64,000 nucleotides of DNA from Volutella citrinella (GCA_034401135.1 JAWZSP010000011.1:1-64000); one strand, 5' to 3'; counted from the stretch's first letter, positions 52,777 to 64,000 are shown. Notes: generated from the sequence alone by a model not told the origin. Program-made: numbers and translations.

Positions 52777-54367
52777 CTAGGCGAAAGCACCCACGATAGA
52801 CATGCCAGCAGCTACAGGTGGTCAGCTTTCCGGAGCGATGACATGATATTTAGGTGTACTGACCTCCTAAAAGAACCCAGATGAATGCTTGGATCTTGGA
52901 CCGCTTGTTCATGACGGCATCAGCCTCTTCGGAGAGGAAGTCCTCAGCGAGAAGGTCAACCAAAGCAGCCCAGAGAAGCAGCCCAGATGAGCTAAGGACT
53001 AATTAGCGACGGACATGTCATCTCTCAACAAACACTTACATGGAATTGAAGACGCCGACAATGATGAGACCAAAGGCACTGCCAGGGTCGTAAGAGTCCT
53101 TCGCAAAGAGACCAATGGCCTGTCCAATGGGCGCAGTGGTGGCAAAGGCCATGACGAGTAACCACGGGCGCGGACTGCCCTTGGGGTAGGGAACCTCGGC
53201 AATGCGCGAACCGAGACCGAGACCCTCGAACATCTGGTGGAAGACGATGGCGACCAGCAGGATGACGAAGCCGTCGATGGTCAGGGAGATTGTGATGCCA
53301 ACGAAAACGGAGTGGAACAGAATACCGCCCTCGAGCAGCGTAATGTTCATAGACATGGTACGGTACACGGCAGGGTCGACGGTCTGGCCCTCGGCATCAA
53401 AGAAGGGCTCTGGGGAGGGGTCAGCGGGTGCGACGGCCTTGTTGTCACCGGACCCGAGCCGGGAGTACTTGGCCTCCGAGGCCTTGATCATGTTCATGAG
53501 CTCGAGGCGCTGGCGGACGTACTGCTCGTAGAAGACGACGAACCAGGAAGGCATCTCCGATGCCATCAGAACGGCATCGTTGGGGTCACTGGAGGTGCTG
53601 TTGGTGTAGGGGTAGCGCTCCTTCTCCGCCCACATCCGCTTGGCCACCTCCTTTTCGTACGCGAGTTGGTCGTCGTCTTCGTCGCCGGCCTCGTAGCTGT
53701 TGCGGTCGAACCTGGGAGGGCGTGTTGGGCCCATGGAGCGGCGCGCGGCGGCCTGCATGGACTGGCGAGCGGCACGCTGGACGCGAGGGGCCGTGACATC
53801 GCCGGTAGGGCCACCATGAGAGTGGCCTCCAACCTTGGCATGAAGATACATCTCGACGGAAAAGAGGGCGAACATGGCAGCCATCATAATGACACCAGGC
53901 ATGGCAGGGTACTGATCGGTGAAGAGGTCGGGCAGGCAAGGATCCGTCAGGCTGAGAAAGGCGGTGGGCAGAAGCTGAGACAGTTAGCTATGAGTAGACT
54001 CGGGTAGCAAGCGAGAGAAGCTTACATGAACGAAGGCCGTCGCCACGAGCACGCCAGTACCGAAGTGCTTACACGCGAAGAACACCTTGGGTGGAACCTT
54101 CAACCACTTGACCTTCTTGGCTACAACCGGGAAACCACAGCCTAACAGCATGTCAGCAAGGAGTAGTTGGGAGGCTGAAGCGGGTTTTTCAACCACATAC
54201 CCATTCCGGAGGCAATGAGGACAATGACTAGGAGTGCGTTAGCTCAGTGATGGAGTCGCCAGTAGTCTTTGCCACTTACAAAGAGCGGCCACATGGAGAG
54301 GCAAGTCGTAGACTCCGGATTCCTTGCCGCCGCCACACTGCGGCTTCTGATCGAGAAGGGCTTCCAT
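52777..54367 (-). CDS. ZIP-family zinc/iron transporter
   Basis: Six exons: 54367-54280, 54227-54201, 54141-54026, 53974-53040, 52991-52864, 52811-52777. The five introns are 48-59 nt, all GT..AG. The product is 442 aa. ZIP features are HFGTGVLVATAFVHLLPTAF (TM2), a His-rich turn HAKVGGHSHGG after TM3, a long cytosolic loop (about 130 residues) and TM4-5 with the signature FHQMFEGLGLGSRIAEV (H-x3-EGxxLGxR, metal-binding His and Glu). WAALVDLLAEDFLSEEA precedes the last helix. The protein should bring Zn2+ (or Fe2+) into the cytosol. Its start faces the CDF gene 2.6 kb away, so import and export/sequestration genes are neighbours. Confidence 0.92.
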
Positions 54368-57001
54368 GATGAAGGAATGAGAAGACTATTCGTGGATGAT
54401 TATTTCTCGTATATGGAAGCGTCGAGTCGCAGCAGCCAAATTATGCAGGGCCAGCCTACGGACAGTCGACGTGAATAAGCGGAGCCAACAGAAGAGAAGT
54501 GACCAAAGAAAATGGGTAAATTGAAGCTGTCCCGCAGCTTCAAGAGCAACGAGCCTGAGATGGAAACAGAGCACAAGCTATCAAGATCCAAGATGAAGAG
54601 AAGAAAGAAAAGAAGAAGGCAGGGTGGAAGTTGTGTAAGGGGAAAGGAAAACCAAGGATGAAGTCGGCGACGGCTCGGGTAGACTTGAAGACAGGAACTG
54701 TGATGAACAACCCAGCCCTTGCAACTCAAGTCCAGCAGATATGGCCCTCATCTTGGCCTTGGCGTTCGACTATTGGTCTCCCACGATGCTCCCCCGTGTA
54801 AGAATAGAAGTGGCACAAAACTCCAGGGTTGGCAAGGACTCGAGTCTCGACCGAGAAGGCAAGTGCGTCAGGGACGGCGACTCGGATGCCAAGACTGAAG
54901 CAAGCCGTGCTGCGACGATAATCAGATTGACTGATTGTCTCGCGCGGATGCGTGAGGGTGACGCCGCGGTAGTGCCCCTGCAAGGTGAGCGAGAATATGT
55001 TTGGGCGTGCTTGGCAGTTAGAGTTTGAAGTTGACTGTCTGAGCTGAGCTCGACCCTCGATCCCAGGACGGGTATGGCGTCTAGTGGGTTCAACTCGGAG
55101 AATAGACGCCTTTCAGCTCCTTGTCATTGGCTGGTCCCTCGATCCTAGCGTTGATGGGGGGCGAGTTGCGAGTAAGTTGTCAGTGGAGCCCCGAGGCGAG
55201 AAGGGGGCCAACGTACGAAAGAGCCGTCCAAGGTTATGAGGCGAAACAAGGGTAGGCTTTCCCGTCTGGGGTAGTTAGCAGAAGCTATGCTATAGCGATA
55301 GGTGTATGGCCAGTCATGTGACGCTAGTGTTTCAGATGTAGGGGTGAAACGGGAGATCTACGTCGTTTATGTCGGAGAGTGCTTAAGTTGCTTTGGCTTT
55401 TTCAGCTGGGAGACGCGTCAGCTCTGGGCCAGGGTCCCTTTCTGTCTCTGGCTCTGACCCTGGTTCCTGGAGGGGAGAGGATTCGGAGAGAATCTAGGCA
55501 ATCTGGGCAATCTGGAGCCATCGTTGCTGCGCCCGGTTGGGGCAGGGGCGGTCGTTTGGATGGCAGGGAGCTGCGAATGCTTGGCGCGGAGTTGACCCCA
55601 TTAACAGCGAACCTTTAGTGAACAAGATGAAAGACTCCACCTTGGAGGTGAATGCCATGCCCAACAGGCATCTACCACGGCGTAATTACCGTACTATACT
55701 TACGTAGGAGCTATCACCATCTCGGCGCCGCATGGTGATCAGGTTCCCTGCCGCGAGGACGGGACGGCCGAAGGAGCTAGCTGAATCGCAGCTAATGCAT
55801 CGCCCATTTGGATGCATTCCGATCCAGTCAACGCCATATTCTGTCTGGGTTCGAGAAACCCATCTGCATAGATGGTAGCATGATAATGCGTAGTAGAACT
55901 GGCTCAACTGCGTACGGTGCCACGCCGGCCGGCCGCAGCCTTGAACGAAGATCGGGCCCTGTAACCCGCTGCGAAACCAAAGGTGCCACGCAAGCGGTCT
56001 GGCCACAGAGCGGCGCACCGTGCATTTCACGGCTCTCAGCGTTTCCGTGGGGATGAAACGGCAATGAAAAGACCAACCACTGCTCGTCTGTCGAGTCGTT
56101 GCTCCCATTCTGGCTTGCCCGCTCAATTGAGGAGAGGGTTGCAAACCGGCAGGGTTTCACTGGTCCCAAGGACTGAGGGGCCTGACATTAGTACTTGCTT
56201 CTTGCAGGGGGCGGCCTCGAAATAGATGCCGGAAAGCTGGAACGGCTCTTGGTCCTTGGCACTTGGCCTCCGACGGCTTGGCGCCGCCTTGACCTTCCAC
56301 GACTGGGTTAACTTGTTAGTCGAAGCACCAGCCCCTGAAAAACGCCCAAACAATAATACTACAGTGATGGCACAGCCAGCAGCACTGCGGCAGCGCCAAA
56401 CACGTTTAACCCTACGTTAGCACTCACCTTAGCTACTTACTGCCCCCCCCCCCCCCCCTGGCGGACACGCTAGCATGGGGGTGGGGCACTCATAGACCCG
56501 GCCGCTGCCAGGGTCAAGTACTCCAGGAGGCGGCGCCTTACTGTAGACGATAGCCTAGCCCGCTTCCTCACACTGCTGTCTCCCTTAGACAAACCCATGG
56601 CACTGAATCCAGGAGGCAACTCTGGAACTCGTGCGGCTGGGAGCCGAGTGCCGATTCCCTCCCATTGGGTCGCCACCAAGCACCGCTGGCTCTCGAGGTC
56701 TGCGGACGGGCATAATATATCAACCTTCCTCGAGTGAGCACCTCTCCCAGACGGTTTTCTTCCTCATAGATCCAAGCCCACCTCGGCATCTCTTGTCTCC
56801 GTGCTTCGAATTTCCTCTTAGCCCAAAATGTCCACAACACCTGAGTCGCATCCAAACAATCCCCCGCCGTCAGGTATGTCTTGGCAATGCCTCGCCCTCC
56901 TCTTTCCCGGACACTGGCTATTCCCGTCCATCACTGCTTAGTGCCAACCTTCTTTGCACATCTCCACAATTTTCAACTCAAGCATATATGTGTCGCACAT
57001 A
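54368..57001. promoter_or_regulatory. Divergent intergenic region between ZIP and CDF genes
   Basis: 2.6 kb without a supported gene. ACCTTGGAGGT at 55,639-55,649 is one base off the yeast Zap1 element ACCTTNAAGGT and part of the short inverted repeat CACCT/AGGTG. A C16 homopolymer occurs at 56,443-56,458. Control by zinc is an inference from the neighbours. Confidence 0.4.
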
Positions 57002-58612
57002 ATGACTAACCATGGTGAAGACACCGCGGTGCTTGGGGACAGTATCACACCGAGCCCTCCCGTGGGCGGCACCGAAGACAAGGTCGTCGCTCACACCGCC
57101 TCCAACCCTCTCAAGAACGTCTCTGATGCCGATGTCGAGACGGTCCAGTCCTCCGATGCCGAGACGATGAACAGGGCCGACCCTATGGACTTTGGCCGCC
57201 ACCGACGAGACGATGTTTCGAGGAAGCAGATGAAGGTCGAATATCCGCTGGGCAACAAGCGGAAGCTGACCAAGTTCTACACCCGCCAGAATCAGCTGAT
57301 CAACCAGTTCCTGGGCGCCGACGATGAGGAGCGGCTTAAGATCGAGGAGCTTGAGAAGAATCAGCCAAAGATCAAGTTCGCTATATGGGCGTCCTTCTAT
57401 CTTAACTTGGCTCTTTTCATCATCCAGATGTACGCCGCCATCTCGACGGGGTCACTGGCGCTCTTTGCGACTGCCACAGATGCTTTTGTAGGTTCGACCC
57501 GGTGCGGTGAGAGAAAGCCAGGTCTAACAGTGAGTCGTAGATGGACTTTGTGTCTTCTCTGGTGATGCTCGTCACCTCGAGAATGGCTGCCCGGCCAAGT
57601 GTGTACAAATACCCCGTGGTATGTCTCAGAGCTCCGAGGGTTAGGAGAAAGTACACTGACCTATTTCAGGGGCGCACCAGAATCGAAACTATTGGCATCA
57701 TTCTGTTCTGCTGCCTCATGACAACAGTCGCCGTGCAGCTTCTGGTGAGTAGACCTTGCTCCCCTCGACCACGCGTCTCTAACACACCGATAGATCGAGT
57801 CCGGCCGCCGCTTGGCGAGCGGAGAGGAGGAACACGAGGCCCTGCACCTCGTCCCCATCGTGCTGATTAGTGTGGCCATCGGCACAAAGGGTTCCCTCAT
57901 GCTGTACTGTCTGATGTACAGGAAGTACCCATCGGTCCACGTCTTCTACATCGACCACCGCAACGACATCGCCGTCAACAGCTTTGGTCTGATCATGGCT
58001 GTCGTCGGCCAGAAGTTCGTATGGTACCTGGACCCCATTGGTGCCATCATGATAGCGCTGCTCATTTTGGTCTCCTGGGTTTCCAACGCCTTCGAGCAGG
58101 TATGGCTTCTGGTTGGCAAGGCCGCACCTCGGGCTTTCGTGTCCAAGCTGGTGTATATGTCCATAAACCATGACAACCGCATTGTTAAAGTTGATACCGT
58201 AAGTCCTCTCGACTCCGGTGGTGACATGACGAATCTGACCCAATTCAGTGCCGGGCGTATCACGCTGGCCAACATTACTATGTCGAAGTTGACATTGTCA
58301 TGCATGAGGATACTCCGCTGAAGGTCTCACATGACGTGGCCCAAAGCCTGCAGAGAAAGTTCGAAGGTGAGTCTCTATGCAACCGTTGCTCACCCTATGG
58401 TTACCGCTGACCGACACTTGCCAGGCCTCGGAGACGTCGAGAGAGCGTTCGTCCATGTCGATTACGAAGATACACACGACATCAACGAAGAGCACAAGCC
58501 GCTCTTCGAGAAGGAGAAGAAGAAGGGAAAGAGGACGCTCAAGGACATCCTCCTCCGGACTAAAAAGGAGACGAGCGAGCCACAGGCGCAGGTTACGGCC
58601 ACAAGCTCGTAG
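57002..58612 (+). CDS. Cation diffusion facilitator (CDF) metal transporter
   Basis: Six exons: 57002-57487, 57541-57618, 57670-57744, 57794-58198, 58249-58366, 58425-58612. The five introns are 49-58 nt. The product is 449 aa. The first 110 residues are an acidic cytosolic arm. TM1-2 follow with LFATATDAFMDFVSSLVMLV, then the conserved KYPVGRTRIETIGII (P-x-G-x-x-R-x-E). TM5 carries HVFYIDHRNDIAVNSFG, where H-x-x-D and N-D are the metal site. The C-terminal domain has KVDTCRAYHAGQHYYVEVDI then VMHEDTPLKVSHDVAQSLQ and HVDYED. This layout fits the fungal CDF group related to Mn/Zn transporters; with DHRND, manganese as well as zinc is possible. The lysine-rich C-terminal tail is unusual but common in fungi. 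Confidence 0.92.
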
Positions 58613-61167
58613 TGGACACAGAAAATACGATACCCTAGACCTAGGCAACAATGAATCGGGTGGCGATTCGGAATTTGAGATATGCTGCGGGGGTGCGGGG
58701 ACGCAATGTTGCAGGCCAGCAGCAGACCCTGCCCATGAGGCGCGCCCTGAGACGACAGGCAGAAGAATACGACAGGCAGCAATAGCCGATGTGATACCAC
58801 GTAACAAATGACTGCGCTATTTAAAAAGCCCACATGAACATCAGACAACTTGCTGTGGCCGAGGAAACTTCGGATTGCAATTTTGTCAGACTTCAGTGTG
58901 ACGGTGTAAGCTACTGCTTGGGGGGGCCCAAAAATCTCGTACGGATCGTATATAGGCAAAGGAGGAGCTAAGCATGTGCCATACTAATCCATCAGTGCTG
59001 GGTGTGTGCGGGAGAATCCGTTCGAGTGTGAGGTTGTTGCAAGAAACGGGGAAGAGTTGGGTAAAGGTCTTGGGCTGGGGCAGCATCTATTCTGCTGAAG
59101 GTGGCCATCCACCAATTACTCCCCCGACGAATGAAGCGCCTCTCCCCATGTCTACGTTGTCCGGGTACACACAAGCACTGCTGAACGATTCGAGAGCGCG
59201 TAAGGAACCAATTTAGAGAGGCTGGGACTTGTGAAACTCCTCGACGGCTTCACAAGCTCCTCTCTAAATTCTTAACAATTTATGAACACCGCATTCGTGT
59301 CGCGGGTGTTCTTTTTTCTGAAGATTAAACGTGACCTGCTTTCCATACGTGCCGTCGCTTTAAAAGAAACAGGCTTTCTAGCGCCGGGGTACCAGTCTAT
59401 CGAAGAGGAAACCCTTCCAGTACACAATTTTGCTCAGCTTCACGGAAGTGGTCAGCTAAATTCATTGCACTCATCGATTTGGCGAGAGTGAAGAACCCTC
59501 AGGTTGTACAGCACGTTCAGTGACACGAGCATTGCTCCAAGCCCACTCGACACCGCTAGTTATAGCCCCCTGTCAGGGTTACCCTAAGTACAAGAGATCG
59601 CGCCATGATATGGATACTTCTAAGGGTCGGGCACCCTCACACCGTGCCTGCTGCATCAAGCAAATAGTGTCCGTGTCAATTCGCAACGTAGTATTGATGT
59701 GCAAAGCTCTGTCGGGGCAGGTCGAATTTTAAAGAGGTCAGCGTTTATTAGGTATAGCGGTGCTGGCTATTATACTGAACCTTGAAATACGGATATATAA
59801 CTAGTATTAATAGCAACGCTGGGGCTTAAACTGATAAACTAAAGTAAAACGGTCTTCTTCTAGTTAAAAGGCTAGTATGATCTATACTTAATATATATAG
59901 TATATATATTGTTTATTTATTTATTTGTATTATTTTCGTTTAGCTATAAACAGCATATCCCTATAAGGGCAAGCAGACGTGCTAGGCTAGTTATAAGTAG
60001 ATATTCAGCGCCCTTACCTGCCCTAGTCGCGATACCTGCTAGGATTGTGCCTTTCTTCGCCTGTGGTATAGGGTAAGCAGGGTGTATACTAATAGGTATA
60101 GATAGGGCTGTCTTCCTATCTCAGTCCGACTGTAATCTCTAGGGTCCGCGCACGCGAAGTGTTGGGCCTTTTCAGTTGTAAGGATTCCATACTCGTTCCT
60201 ATAACAGGGCTCGCCGGTAACCTTTGTAAGTGAGCTTTGGGTTCTTCTAGCTAACTTGATTAGAGAATTTGTTTTGATAGCAGTGGTCTCGGGATCGGTA
60301 CTTATGTGATGACGGTAGCACTTCCTTCGGTCCCAGGTTAGGCATTGCCAAGGATGAAGTTGTGTTATTGTGAGACTCGAGCGGGGTCGTGTTATTGTTA
60401 TGCCTTTCGCAGGGGATTTCCTCGTTGCTCCGCGACCGTTGGTGGGCCCGGACGACGAGGAAGGTCGCAGTGCAAAGCTCTAAGTCGGTATCTATATACC
60501 CCACTGAGGAGGAGTATCTGGCGGTGCAGCACAAGGTGGGCGACGTGAAAATGCTCGACCGCGTCGCGATGGAACCGTGCTGCATGTTAGAAATCGGCTG
60601 CTCGAGCACGACCCTTCCCGTTTCGCATCATTAAACGTGGGTGTGTACCTCGATATTGGCGTGTCGGAGACGTCCCTAACTTTAACCCTTCTAGCCCTCT
60701 TAGCACTATTTCCACCCAGCACTATCTCGCGGATGCATAATAGAAACTGGCAATTCTGACCTATTAAAAAACTTAGTAGGGTAGAAGGAATAGGGCAGTC
60801 GTAGTTGAGGACATTCTATAGGTTATCTGTTTTACGCACCGCTAAGAAGCGAGATAAGACTTGGCTGATTATGCGCTGCTGAAATAAAGAAATATCTATT
60901 TTAAGAACAGGTATTTGCATCGAGACTAGACGGTCATGGTCTCTAATATCCTAGAAGAACTCGGGGATCTCCAGGGTAGCCCTGGCGCCGTATAGTTGGC
61001 CACCTCGTGACTCCACATGATTCCATCATCCTTTGTGGGCCTAATCTCCTTTGTCCATCTGATTCCGTAATCTGCATCATGCTGGGTAATCGTCCCATTC
61101 GTTGGCTCCTTAGCACGCTTGTCTAAACACGTGCTACTCTATAGATTCCATAATCCGGTAAAGGGGC
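58613..61167. other. Gene-poor region with RIP-affected patches
   Basis: 2.5 kb without a supported gene. 59,750-60,010 is AT-rich with TATATA and (TTTA)n runs. Small ORFs around 59,282-59,491 and 60,345-60,634 have no domain. An inverted repeat at 59,210-59,270 is listed separately. Confidence 0.45.
59210..59270. repeat. Long inverted repeat (hairpin-forming)
   Basis: The outer arms AATTTAGAGAGG and CCTCTCTAAATT are perfectly complementary over 12 bp. The inner arms CTTGTGAA and TTCACAAG are complementary over 8 bp. The loop is 13 nt. The stem is symmetric apart from a small internal bulge. It lies 0.6 kb beyond the CDF stop. It could be a very short MITE, a structured RNA or a regulatory hairpin. 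Confidence 0.8.
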
Positions 61168-61902
61168 ATGGTGTTATCTGAAAACGTCGTTTCCCCAGTT
61201 TCGTCATGTCCGTGGATGTACATAAGATTCCGTCCCGCTCGCCCTGTCTTGACCAGGAGGGAAAGTCCTTTACGGATTTATGTCTATGACATCATTGGCA
61301 CAATGTTCTTTGTCATTTTTGAGTCAACCACCTTCCCTGAAGTCGAAACCATCTTCGGAAACTATTACATGGAACTTCAGAAGATCCTCCAAACCTACTC
61401 AGGATTCATTGGTCAAACGCCCTACGGGTCCGTCAGCCATTCCCATCGCGGTCTCTTTGTCGCAATCTTTGAGGACGAAGCCACAGCCCGTCACTGGCGA
61501 GATGACCCAACACACAAGAGAATACAGAAGGCGGGACGGGAGAATATATTCAGCCACTACAGGATAAGAGCTGGGCTTTCCGTGGCGCCAGACGACTTGA
61601 GCGTCGGCAGCCCAAAGCAAAATGGCCGCATCCTGCTACTCCTCGAGGAACCCAAAAATGGTAAATCCACCGACATTCGGGACGCCCTAGGCACTGTGGC
61701 AGAAAATCGCCTGCCGCCTAATGTTACCGACATGGCCACATACGGCAACGAGAACCAGTTGATTCACCTCGTTTCTTGGGACTCGGAAGAGGCGGCACTG
61801 GGCTTGGCAAGGTCTGCAGATTGTTCTCGCTTTACATCTATTTCCTGCATCCGGGTAGCGAGGGACTACAGCAAGGTGCAGAGAGAAGAGGCGCCGCTAT
61901 AA
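61168..61902 (+). CDS. ABM-domain protein (antibiotic biosynthesis monooxygenase-like)
   Basis: The frame codes for up to 244 aa; the conserved domain starts at the ATG at 61303, so the first 45 residues may not be translated or may hide an intron. The domain reads MFFVIFESTTFPEVETIFGN, then a helix ending YSGFIGQTPYGS, then GLFVAIFEDEATARHWRDDP and HKRIQKAGRENIFSHYRIRA. This is the dimeric alpha-beta barrel of ABM proteins, which need no cofactor when they oxidise quinones or anthrones; other members bind heme or only small ligands. A second, degenerate barrel half may follow (LLLLEEPKNG..., LIHLVSWDSEEAAL). The nearby bZIP regulator and dehydrogenase hint at a metabolic cluster. Confidence 0.7.
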   Translation: MVLSENVVSPVSSCPWMYIRFRPARPVLTRRESPLRIYVYDIIGTMFFVIFESTTFPEVETIFGNYYMELQKILQTYSGFIGQTPYGSVSHSHRGLFVAIFEDEATARHWRDDPTHKRIQKAGRENIFSHYRIRAGLSVAPDDLSVGSPKQNGRILLLLEEPKNGKSTDIRDALGTVAENRLPPNVTDMATYGNENQLIHLVSWDSEEAALGLARSADCSRFTSISCIRVARDYSKVQREEAPL

Positions 61903-62273
61903 GAGCTGGGTGGTGCTGATGGAAAGATGGCGGTCAATGTCCGGGTTGTTCTGAGCCATGATGTACTTTTGTCATTCTGTTTGTACTACATATCTACATC
62001 CCTACTCTGGTTATCTTATTCTCTCTTTGGCTTCAAAGAATAATACCTCAACAATTGTGGTGCTTACTACGGATGTTTCGGAATGCATGGGCTCAGGAAT
62101 GGTCATGACCCACTGTGATGAGTGGGGCTGCCCAGGCTTTTCAACTTTTGCTGTCCATGTCCCACATCAGGCCGTGCATAAGCTTGGATTGCCAACACAT
62201 CGAGCATGATTTGATTTCGCCATCGTAGCCCTGGCACCTCAGACAAGACGTCTCCATGACTGCATGCTAAGTG
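61903..62273. other. Intergenic, upstream of the bZIP gene
   Basis: No supported gene. It is the promoter-side region of the bZIP gene, with CT-rich stretches but no site I can name. Confidence 0.4.
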
Positions 62274-63343
62274 ATGGAGGATTTTCCACACAACGACAAT
62301 GCCTATCAGCGACGACGGGAACAGGTCAGAAAAGCGCAGAGGTCCGAATCCATAAGTCCAGTGCAATTTTTTAAGAAGCTAATCTGACCTGATCCGAATT
62401 CTTCCAGGACGCACCGTGAGAGGAAGGCTACCTACCTCAAGTCACTCGAGGTCGAAGTCCGTGAGCTCCGGGCGCAGAATGCCGCGCTCTTGAGAGGTAC
62501 TATCCTGAGACATTAATCTGGGGAGCGCCTAAGCTGATGGCGACCGAATTGTCGAAAGGCGCCAAAGAGAGCCAGGAATTGATCTGTCGACTCCAACACG
62601 TTTTGAGCTCCAGCGGTATATCATCCTCCATCGGCTCGACTGTCGAGGACCACCGTGCATATCCATGTGCCTCAGACGATGAAGTTTGTGTCACCGTCGG
62701 AGAAGGCAGTTTTCCTCATCAGAGGCTTGAGATTTGTCCTCGTCCTCTGATGACTGATATCGACCTAACACGACCTGCAAACCTCGAGCTTCCGCATGTC
62801 GCCATCAGTTTCATCCTATCGCTCGAGCAGCCATGCATCTACCACCATACCATACCGGGTCCAGAACTATTCTTAGCCGGGAGCCTCGGCGGTACTGGGC
62901 ACGTATCCATGGTCTCGAGTCCAATCATGGCTCGTGTACCACGCTTCAGTCTCAACCCCCTCAAACTGGGATACCCGCGTAACCTGTCATGGTCAACCCC
63001 GATAGCAGAGCTGGAACAATTGCTAGAGACCTCGCAACAGCTTGGGTTGGATGAAGAAGTGACACCAGTGCAGATCTGGAACCATCTCAGGCAGAACTCA
63101 AAGGAAAGCCCCCTCACAAATCAGCATCTGGAGCTTTTAGGGAAGCGACTCCTCCCACTTGTTCAGTGTCATGGGTCAGTCTCAACATCTCCTCCCAGTT
63201 GCACCACTGATGTCGAAAAAAAGGTTCGGAGCAGTGATCCCTCGGACCGAATTCGAAGAAACGCTGAGGATTGCCCTCGGTGCTTTCTGATCTGTCGGGT
63301 TGCAGGGTCGACGTTCAGCGGATTGGTTTCTGTGCCGCTGTAA
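62274..63343 (+). CDS. bZIP transcription factor
   Basis: Three exons: 62274-62341, 62408-62496, 62559-63343 (the last acceptor could be at 62567 instead; both keep frame). Product about 313 aa. The ATG at 62274 gives MEDFPHNDNAYQRRREQVRK. The basic region with its first intron inside it is QRRREQVRKAQRTHRERKA, followed by heptads YLKSLEVEVRELRAQNAALL. The C-terminal half is typical for one fungal bZIP group: HVAISFILSLEQPCIYHH, then WSTPIAELEQLLETSQQLGL and DEEVTPVQIWNHLRQ. Such factors bind ACGT- or TTAC-type sites. It may regulate the ABM gene or genes beyond the window. Confidence 0.78.
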
Positions 63344-63887
63344 CTGGCCAGCCTGTGTTCTATCATAAAGTAATTAGCGTAAATCTGAACCTTGGGCCCA
63401 GATCTGAGGGTGTTTGAAAATGCCCTGGAGCTGGCTTGGTAGAGACTGCCCAACAGCTATACCAAGTCCAGATATATGGGCTGCAAGGTCCAATTTGGCG
63501 GATTGGTAGCGAACAAGGTATTTGGTCCAAGGGGTGTTTGTATTTATTTCTCTACTCGATTTTCCTCCAGTCACCTCACTTACCCCCACACTCCGCCGCA
63601 TCCACCGCCGATCCACGGGCTGCCACTTGAAGGAGGCGAGGATGCAGCACATTATATACTCCAGTTGATATAGAGATCTACTTATATCTACCAACGCACA
63701 AGATAGATATTTATTTACAGGGCAAGTAAATCAAACGAGAGCGAACTATACAAAAGCATTATGCTGATTAAGAAATTCCAGGCAATAATTTCTTTTGAAG
63801 CCAGCATCCGTGTTCCATTAGGACCCGCTCTCCGACTCATACCCATGATGCATGATGCATCAGTCCTGATTCTTCTCTCGTGATTCC
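63344..63887. other. Intergenic spacer, no gene seen
   Basis: Convergent region between the bZIP gene and the minus-strand dehydrogenase tail. A minus-strand frame at 63,374-63,694 has no domain and is probably chance. Confidence 0.4.
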
Positions 63888-64000
63888 TCATACCATGTAC
63901 AACCCGCCGTTGACCATAATGTATTCTCCATTTATCCCCTTTGATCTACTCCGCTAAGAATGCAACCGTCCAAGCAATATCGCCAACACCCGCAAGACCG
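63888..64000 (-). pseudogene. C-terminal end of a short-chain dehydrogenase (SDR), apparently broken, cut by window edge
   Basis: Read on the minus strand from the right edge: GLAGVGDIAWTVAFLAE, then TAG, then after a one-base shift NGEYIMVNGGLYMV and TGA. In classical SDR enzymes the C-terminus reads G-x-P-x-[ED]-[IV]-A-x-x-V-x-F-L-A-S-x-x-[AS]-x-[FY]-[IV]-[TN]-G-x-x-[IL]-x-V-[DN]-G-G, which this matches on both sides of the break. A stop plus frameshift within 20 bases suggests a pseudogene. The rest of the gene lies outside the window. Confidence 0.6.

Noticed and set aside
53237..54007. Plus-strand ORF of 256 codons opposite the ZIP gene
   Set aside because: Valine/glycine-rich shadow of the minus-strand ZIP exon 4, crossing its introns; no domain.
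1..64000. CRISPR arrays, bacterial operons, riboswitches, tRNA and rRNA genes
   Set aside because: The DNA is eukaryotic; no regularly spaced repeat, rRNA segment or cloverleaf-forming tRNA was found on reading both strands.

Overview
The window is the left end of a chromosome from a filamentous ascomycete. It opens with 16 perfect TAACCC repeats, the C-rich strand of a TTAGGG telomere. Spliced genes carry short introns (about 42-110 nt) with GT..AG ends and CTAAC/CTGAC branch points. Old repeats show C-to-T and G-to-A decay typical of repeat-induced point mutation (RIP). The gene families (OTT_1508-type deaminase with MYND finger, Zn2Cys6 regulator, NACHT-WD40 relic, PDDEXK nuclease, F-box and DUF7730-like proteins, pogo transposase) fit Pezizomycotina, probably Sordariomycetes; I cannot name a species.

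1-18,000 is telomere-proximal and repeat-dominated. It holds a one-domain RNase H gene with a decayed second copy of its tail, a frameshifted zinc-finger/coiled-coil gene, and a large unrecognised gene (5,460-10,152, minus strand) with an AT-hook-like N-terminus. That gene runs straight into an interstitial telomere tract that removes its start. Two interstitial telomere tracts (18 and 21 repeats), each followed by an identical 185-bp block, lie at 10,153-10,756. Beyond them come three more head-to-tail, increasingly RIP-mutated partial copies of the same element (10,896-18,003), separated by AT-rich wreckage. I read this as an old chromosome end onto which new terminal DNA was added.

18,000-23,970 returns to coding DNA: a deaminase-MYND gene interrupted by one in-frame TAG, and a broken pogo-type transposase.

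23,968-32,567 is a coherent sugar-use cluster: MFS sugar transporter (6 introns), intracellular GH32 fructosidase, Zn2Cys6 regulator and a GH172/DUF2961 enzyme, arranged as two divergent pairs with shared promoters. A dead sugar transporter lies just beyond. The set suggests import and intracellular breakdown of fructose-containing oligosaccharides.

33,500-52,600 is accessory: orphan C-terminal exons, two F-box-type genes, a secreted 740-aa protein with a Kex2 site, a PDDEXK nuclease plus an orphan copy of its last exon 10 kb away, a NACHT-WD40 relic and a DUF7730-like gene.

52,777-58,612 holds a divergent pair of metal transporters (ZIP and CDF). The right edge (61,168-64,000) has an ABM-domain protein, a bZIP regulator and the broken C-terminus of a short-chain dehydrogenase, possibly the border of a metabolic cluster. 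Exon models were worked out by hand from splice signals and reading-frame continuity; no similarity search was run.
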